A stretch of DNA of 64,000 bases from Pararge aegeria (taxonomy: Eukaryota > Arthropoda > Insecta > Lepidoptera > Nymphalidae), in assembly GCF_905163445.1 (NCBI RefSeq), contig NC_053185.1:11550001-11614000 (forward strand), given 5' to 3'. Below the pieces are notes generated by a model. It searched no databases and was not told where the DNA came from. It saw only the letters and a program-made list of their open reading frames with translations. Both the position numbers and the translations under genes were made by a program. Position 1 is the first letter of the stretch; each line of letters starts with the position of its first letter. Of the stretch, positions 59,108 to 64,000 are shown one piece after another.

Positions 59108-59217
59108 CTGTGAACAAATAAATTCATTATTTATTTATAGTCCCTTAAAAATCATACAAGAATAGCTAAACATAAATTAATAAATAAAAATAATAAAATA
59201 AATATACTACGACAATT

Positions 59218-59450
59218 CACACACCGTCATCTAGCCCCAAAGTAAGCGTAGCTTGTGTTTTGGGTAATAAGATGACTGTTGAATATTTTTATGAATAATA
59301 TACATAAATACTTATAAGATGCATATAAACACCCACACACCGCAAAACATGCATGTTCATCACACAAATATCCAGATGTGGGAATCGAACCCACGGCCTT
59401 TGCCTCGGAAATTATATTAGGCCTCGCTGTCCACTGCGCCAATCGGCCGT
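59218..59450 (-). mobile_element. Family C SINE with tRNA-like head
   Basis: On the minus strand: GGCCGATTGGCGCAGTGGAC (box-A-like), CCGTGGGTTCGATTCCCACA (box-B-like), TGTGTGATGAACATGCATGT, then GCTACGCTTACTTTGGGGCT. The best-preserved copy in the window. Confidence 0.8.
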
Positions 59451-59762
59451 CGAAATGATATTAGAATATGTATATCCAATTATGAATAACTTAGGAACTT
59501 GGAAGAATATTTACAAATAATATTATAGCGTCCATATGACCACTGATGGCGTATATATTTGAGTATTGAGCAAATAGAGAACCAACTTTTTACTACGGCA
59601 GCCGGGTTCGAACTCTTTGGGCCCTAACTATGTTAGCTGCGGCCCGGAAATTTGCCAAGGATCTTTGAAACCGTAGTCAAGCGTGAGAGCCACTAAACTA
59701 ACAAACTCTCCAGCTTCATCATTAATATAGATAATATACAGGATAATAGGGTAATAAATAGG

Positions 59763-59822
59763 ATATATATATATATATATATCCTATATATACTTATATA
59801 TATATATATACTATTATATACT
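59763..59822. repeat. AT microsatellite
   Basis: Two (TA)n blocks separated by TCCTATATATAC. Confidence 0.85.
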
Positions 59823-59834
59823 TCATATAAATGA

Positions 59835-59937
59835 ATTTTATGCCGCCAAATTGTATAGCTTTTGTTAAATTTTTACTTTTAATTTGTTATGTTTATGTGG
59901 TGTACAATAAAAGTGTATTCATTCATTCATTCAATTT
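59835..59937 (+). mobile_element. Family F LINE 3' terminus
   Basis: Ends GTGGTGTACAATAAAAGTGT followed by ATTCATTCATTCATTC, matching the end at 35125-35165. Confidence 0.65.
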
Positions 59938-60954
59938 TGAAATTGATAAAAATTTCGCTAAAAAATAATTCTTAAAAAGGAACTATTCTAAAATCAATCT
60001 GGTCTTATGCAATTAATATCAACAGTAATCCAATTATTAAATTAGGTTCCTGTAAAATTTGTTGCCCCATAAATTCAGATATTATCTACTTTTGAGCACA
60101 ATTTAATATCTTACTTATATTTTATGCTAGTTCAGTAACATATACATAATCCTTTTCTACCTTCGGTATGTATTTATTTATTTTTAGATTAAGTCACATA
60201 TATGTTACAAATGCGGATATGGGATGGCAAACGTATCAAATAGCTAGTGTCCATACCTTTATAATATAGTAAAAAAAAAATGTGTTAAAAAAAACAAAGG
60301 TTAGTAAAAATTAGGAAAAAAATCCTATTCTTCCAAAGATGTAGAGCCTGATATATCTTAGAGACAAGTAGTATAACAAGCTAGTCCGACATCCGTTGAT
60401 TTATTTGGACTCTAGCGTTTTCCACGTTATGAAACGTTTGTGGCGAGCAGACTTTACTCTAATCTATGTAAATATACTAGTGTAGTAGTTTTGCACTGGA
60501 AACATTTTAATGTAACCACAATTTACACTACATTCACTGTGGCACAAATGTGTTCGTACATTGCAGATATTTACAAATAAAAAAGTGCTGTTAATGTTAA
60601 CCAGTTCACCATTTTTTTTTATTTATGATCTGTTTGTTTGATTGATTTTAAAGACAAGACATTTAAGTTAAAAAAAAAGTATAAAACTGATAAAGCTATC
60701 TGTAGCTGAATAAGCTGGCTGGATAGTGGTTGTTATGATGATGGTGTCGATTTTTACATTAAAAACAAAATCGTAGCCGAGTGCAAATGGTGGTAATTTC
60801 AAGTACCTACTTAATACATTTTGGACACATTATGAGAACAAAGGATATTTTGTATTGGGGAAAGTAGGTACCGCGGGAGAGAAGTTGCAAGCAGAGGCTA
60901 GTATCGAAACCTAGGAACAGAAAGAGAAAATGGTATTGTGGAACGGACCATAGC

Positions 60955-61120
60955 AGGTTCTAATTTAAAATGTTCGCAGTCGCCAACTGTTCCGAGACAC
61001 GTGCGACCAACATTTTTCCAATATTGCCGGCTCGTAAAGTGCTTTATAGTGCAGATTGCCACGGCTTTAAAACGCACTTGTCTAATAGATAGAGCACCGC
61101 TAGTATACAGATAATTAACT
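60955..61120 (+). repeat. Dispersed repeat, copy 1
   Basis: TTTAAAATGTTCGCAGTCGC, CTGTTCCGAGACACGTGCGA, CTCGTAAAGTGCTTTATAGT, TTTAAAACGCACTTG. A diverged direct copy lies at 62470-62615. Nature unknown. Confidence 0.6.
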
Positions 61121-61219
61121 GTCCTTTGGGGCCTTCTAATGTCTATTAAATCTTATCACGCCGAAAGCTGCAATAAAAAAAGTCTTGAAAACTCTATCAA
61201 GTGTTTATTTTTTTATTTT

Positions 61220-61370
61220 TAGCCAAACAGAGCAACACTTTGCAGGGCATGCAAGGATCACGTCCTACAATGTGCCACTCCGATCCCCATCAACTTGAGG
61301 CGTAGTTGTTAATTTTTACGGCGGCAGTAGATACTAGCTCTGTCACAAAAAGCTCTAGGTACTACTACTA
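61220..61370 (+). mobile_element. Family D fragment
   Basis: GCAACACTTTGCAGGGCATG, CATCAACTTGAGGCGTAGTT and AGCTCTGTCACAAAAAGCTC match the 57735 copy in the same orientation. Confidence 0.5.
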
Positions 61371-61482
61371 AAGCTCTACTCTCCTGCTAATGTTATTAGA
61401 TAGTGCATTTCTTGCATAGTCATAAATTTAATGTAAAAGAACCATAGCCTTAAATCAAAGCCTAATACGGGGTCTTTTTACG

Positions 61483-61605
61483 ACCAGGCCAGAAAAAAAA
61501 AACAGAAATAATGTATGCCCAAATTGCCTTTGCCTATCGAACTTGGGACCTTTCACTTATAAGACCACAGCGCTCACCCGCACTTGTAGGGAGGTCGACG
61601 GAAGG
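61483..61605 (-). mobile_element. Partial family B SINE
   Basis: Reverse copy of the head: CCCAAATTGCCTTTGCCTAT, TTATAAGACCACAGCGCTCA. Confidence 0.5.
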
Positions 61606-62044
61606 ACGGGAGAGCCTAGTAAGAAATCTTAAGATTTATTCATTCGGAACATTTAGGAGAGTTGTGGATTTTCTCTAAGTGTTCAGTGTAACGTATATAG
61701 TTGAATGAGTTGTAAATGTAGCTGATTTCAATGAAACTTTCAGGGAATCTTTGGATTGACCTGGCGAGTAATCCTGTAAAGTTTGGTGACGATCGGAGCA
61801 CTCATATTTTTGAACTGTCAAACTGTCAAATACAGCTTTTATTTACTATGATGATATTCTATTGTTGGGTGTACATGGGTCTAGATAATGATCTTCACCC
61901 GCTTGAGAAGAGAATAGAAGAGAATGAATACGGAGAGAAATAAATGATTTAATATATTATGAGACTTAAATTAAAAATTTAATGATGTAAGTTTATTGTT
62001 TAAATAAAATAAATCAAAACCTAGCCCGGCGAAGCGGGCTGGGT

Positions 62045-62140
62045 ACGCTTGTTATTCATAAAAATATTCATCAGTCATCTTAGTACTCACAACACAAGCT
62101 ACGCTTACTTTGGGGCTACATGGCAATGTGTGTATCGTCG
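62045..62140 (+). mobile_element. 3' part of a family C SINE
   Basis: TTATTCATAAAAATATTCAT, CAGTCATCTTAGTACTCACA, ACGCTTACTTTGGGGCTACA. Head missing. Confidence 0.65.
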
Positions 62141-62284
62141 TAGTATATATATTTTTTTTTTTTTTTATAATGGCGCAGGAAATGGAATTAGTGATTTCAA
62201 TTACAGGCGTGAACTCTTTATACAAAAACTAACAATTTTCTAAGTCAGTATTCGTAGTTATGATTGTGAGTTATAACAATGTAC

Positions 62285-62317
62285 CTTTGCAGGTAAATAT
62301 TTTGTTAAATGAAACAT
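62285..62317 (-). CDS. Gyc76C: Candidate start exon of Gyc76C (weak)
   Basis: ATG at 62315-62317 opens 11 codons (MFHLTKYLPAK) and meets a donor AAG|GTACAT exactly on a codon boundary, as required by exon 1. Joined to WHWCWCILIATL it would make a plausible signal peptide with a basic start. The donor is not strong and the context before the ATG is poor, and short matches like this occur by chance, so this is only a candidate. Confidence 0.25.
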
Positions 62318-62469
62318 TCAGTAGATATCATTTAAGTACCGATAACCATGATGCGTGAATTGTAATACGGGCCAAGCCGCAAAAAACATATGTATCTTGA
62401 AGTTGTCACCACCCAATTACCTTTACCTAGTCCATACCAAATAAGAAAGCAAGAAGATGGGATTATGTG

Positions 62470-62615
62470 GCAGGGCAATTTAAAATGTTCTCGGTCGCTG
62501 TTCCGAGACATGTGCGACAGTTTTACAATATCTCGTAAAGTTCTTTGATGTGTAAATTGCAGCAGCTTTTAAACGCATACTGCTGCACTCTTGATAGATA
62601 GGGATAATACTTGTA
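62470..62615 (+). repeat. Dispersed repeat, copy 2
   Basis: TTTAAAATGTTCTCGGTCGC, TGTTCCGAGACATGTGCGAC, TCTCGTAAAGTTCTTTGATG, TTTTAAACGCATACTG. Direct-orientation relative of 60955-61120. Confidence 0.6.
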
Positions 62616-64000
62616 CACAGCTGTTTATTTACCATATATAACAAAATAAGATATACGGTTCAGCTCACAAAGATTAAGGTTTTACAAAATATGAAATCTA
62701 CCTACAGTTTGTTTATTTATCCGCTGATAAATAAACAAACTATTATACCTTAGGTATAAGTAAGAAATCAAATTTTAATAACTGCAAATGAATTCGAATA
62801 TTTCCTCGCCTTTTTTTGCGTTCTTTAGTTCATTTTATACGTGCCAGTGGTTAGTTGACGTAGTAGGTTGCCAAACACGTTAAAGCTGAGGATATCGACA
62901 CCTCGTCATAAAAATATAATTCATGAGTTAGAGATACTCTGGAATCATGAAAAAGATGATTTGGAAGATGAATACTAACAAAGACTTCTTATTTTCCAAA
63001 TATAAAACTAATCCATAGTTAGATAGAATGTGAACTAGTGATTTATACCGGTTTTGTGTGAGGCACGTCATACCTAATTAAATCTTCAGATCTTTGCGCA
63101 ATGAGTGGGTAACTAAATGTAAAGGCGGGCACGGCAAACTCGTTTGCCTGCGACAGGTTCAAGACTACAAATTGTATGTGGGTACGGTACATTTGGCATG
63201 TTATATTGCATTGTGAAAGTAGAAGTCTCATGCAGATAATTATGATGCATACCGCTATACTGTCCTGCAAAGCTGAAAAGCGCCATAGCGCTAGCTCTGA
63301 GATATGCCATTTTAGTTTTTTTTTGGATACCCCTTTAGATAACTATGAAAACTTGACACCTTATATAATATCAAATAGCGATGAACTTAATAACCTATTA
63401 GCTCCTGCTCGCTTTGATAATTTAGATGACTCAGCATATTTTATATATATGTTTATTTCTAACATTGTAATTATTCTAATGTTCTTAAATAAAAATGGCC
63501 CTTAATACAAAAATTGACGATAATGGAAAGCTAAATTGCTACCTATCTCATATCTAGTAAATATAAGCCCCTTAAAATATTTGGCGGCCACCTAATATAC
63601 CCATATGCCAATTAGTCGCATATCTTGAAAGTAACTAATGAAAGTGCAATATTTGGAACAGTGTCAGTTCGCTAGACGGAGGACATTTTGTTTAGTAGGT
63701 ACCTATATTGATAAAAATAAACCCAGTGGGAGATTTTAATATATAACAGTGACCGGGTTAAGTCAACGTGTTTCATAAATAGGTTTTATGTTTACATAGT
63801 TATTACTACAGTTAGTAATTTTTCGTAAAATTCAGTTCGTATATGTTAGGAATTTCCTAGTGTATGTTAATTTTATTACGAAAGACTTGCTCTATTTGTA
63901 TCTACCTGACCAATAGAAAAATCCTATAAGTTACAGTATAAAGAACTACTTTAACAATATAAAAGCTTGGGTGTGAATTATTGCTTTAACCAGATTGCTT

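Larger units (their letters stand above)
56142..58971 (-). other. Gyc76C: Intron between exons 2 and 1
   Basis: 2.8 kb with a family A SINE (56595-56840), a TE tail fragment near 57045-57200 (GCGCCATCTGTCGGGCTAAT) and a family D element (57735-57975). Nothing else seen. Confidence 0.5.
59108..64000. other. Upstream intron or 5' region of Gyc76C
   Basis: AT-rich, with a family C SINE (59218-59450), AT microsatellite, a family F LINE tail (59835-59937), a diverged repeat pair (60955-61120 and 62470-62615), a family D fragment (61220-61370), a family B fragment (61483-61605), a family C 3' part (62045-62140) and a candidate start exon (62285-62317). No promoter could be recognised. Confidence 0.45.

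Noticed and set aside
59380..59450. Possible functional tRNA gene (minus strand, also at 17320-17385)
   Set aside because: Box A and box B matches exist, but they are followed by the family C SINE body and a cloverleaf is not complete, so they are SINE heads.
63043..63310. Minus-strand frames starting MAYLRASAMALFSF as the receptor start exon
   Set aside because: The only nearby donor (CA|GTATAG) leaves the wrong phase for exon 1, and the sequence is not followed by a good splice site.

Overview
The window is nuclear DNA from an insect, most probably a moth or butterfly. It is AT-rich, its genes are split by introns with GT-AG borders, and it is crowded with short interspersed repeats, LINE tails and hairpin elements that resemble lepidopteran repeats. 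There is no prokaryotic gene organisation, so most long open frames are chance or repeat-derived and the real genes had to be assembled exon by exon.

The dominant gene lies on the minus strand and fills almost the whole window (5116 to at least 59107). It is a receptor-type guanylate cyclase whose tail and kinase-like domain mark it as the orthologue of Drosophila Gyc76C. I resolved 24 coding exons. All splice junctions but one agree in phase, giving about 1197 residues: end of a signal peptide, extracellular ligand-binding domain (58972-59107 down to 32273-32394), one membrane helix (25313-25529), kinase homology domain (24541-24786 down to 14072-14206), dimerisation coiled coil, guanylate cyclase domain (12047 down to about 7330) and a cytoplasmic tail ending with TAG at 5116-5118. 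The start codon exon is not certain; one weak candidate is at 62285-62317. The exception is the junction between the membrane exon and the first kinase-like exon, where the strongest splice sites are out of phase.

At the left edge (1501-2620) the last two exons of a second gene run on the plus strand, toward the cyclase. Its product was not identified. The two genes are convergent, with stop codons about 2.5 kb apart.

The introns hold mobile DNA: a tRNA-like SINE family with about 16 copies (family A), a second with about six (family B, one copy split by a family A insertion), a third with a clear tRNA-like head (family C), several LINE 3' tails including an RTE-type reverse transcriptase C-terminus, two copies of a roughly 200 bp palindromic MITE (one with a 10 bp direct flanking repeat), a 1.3 kb element with inverted ends and internal CACGC/GCGTG palindromes, a compound inverted element at 52.7-53.8 kb, and a Helitron N-terminal gene fragment followed by four nearly identical 122 bp tandem repeats (48.3-50.0 kb). 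I saw no rRNA, functional tRNA, CRISPR array or evident new enzymatic system. The points of most interest are the cyclase splice-phase conflict, the Helitron/minisatellite block and the structured repeats.
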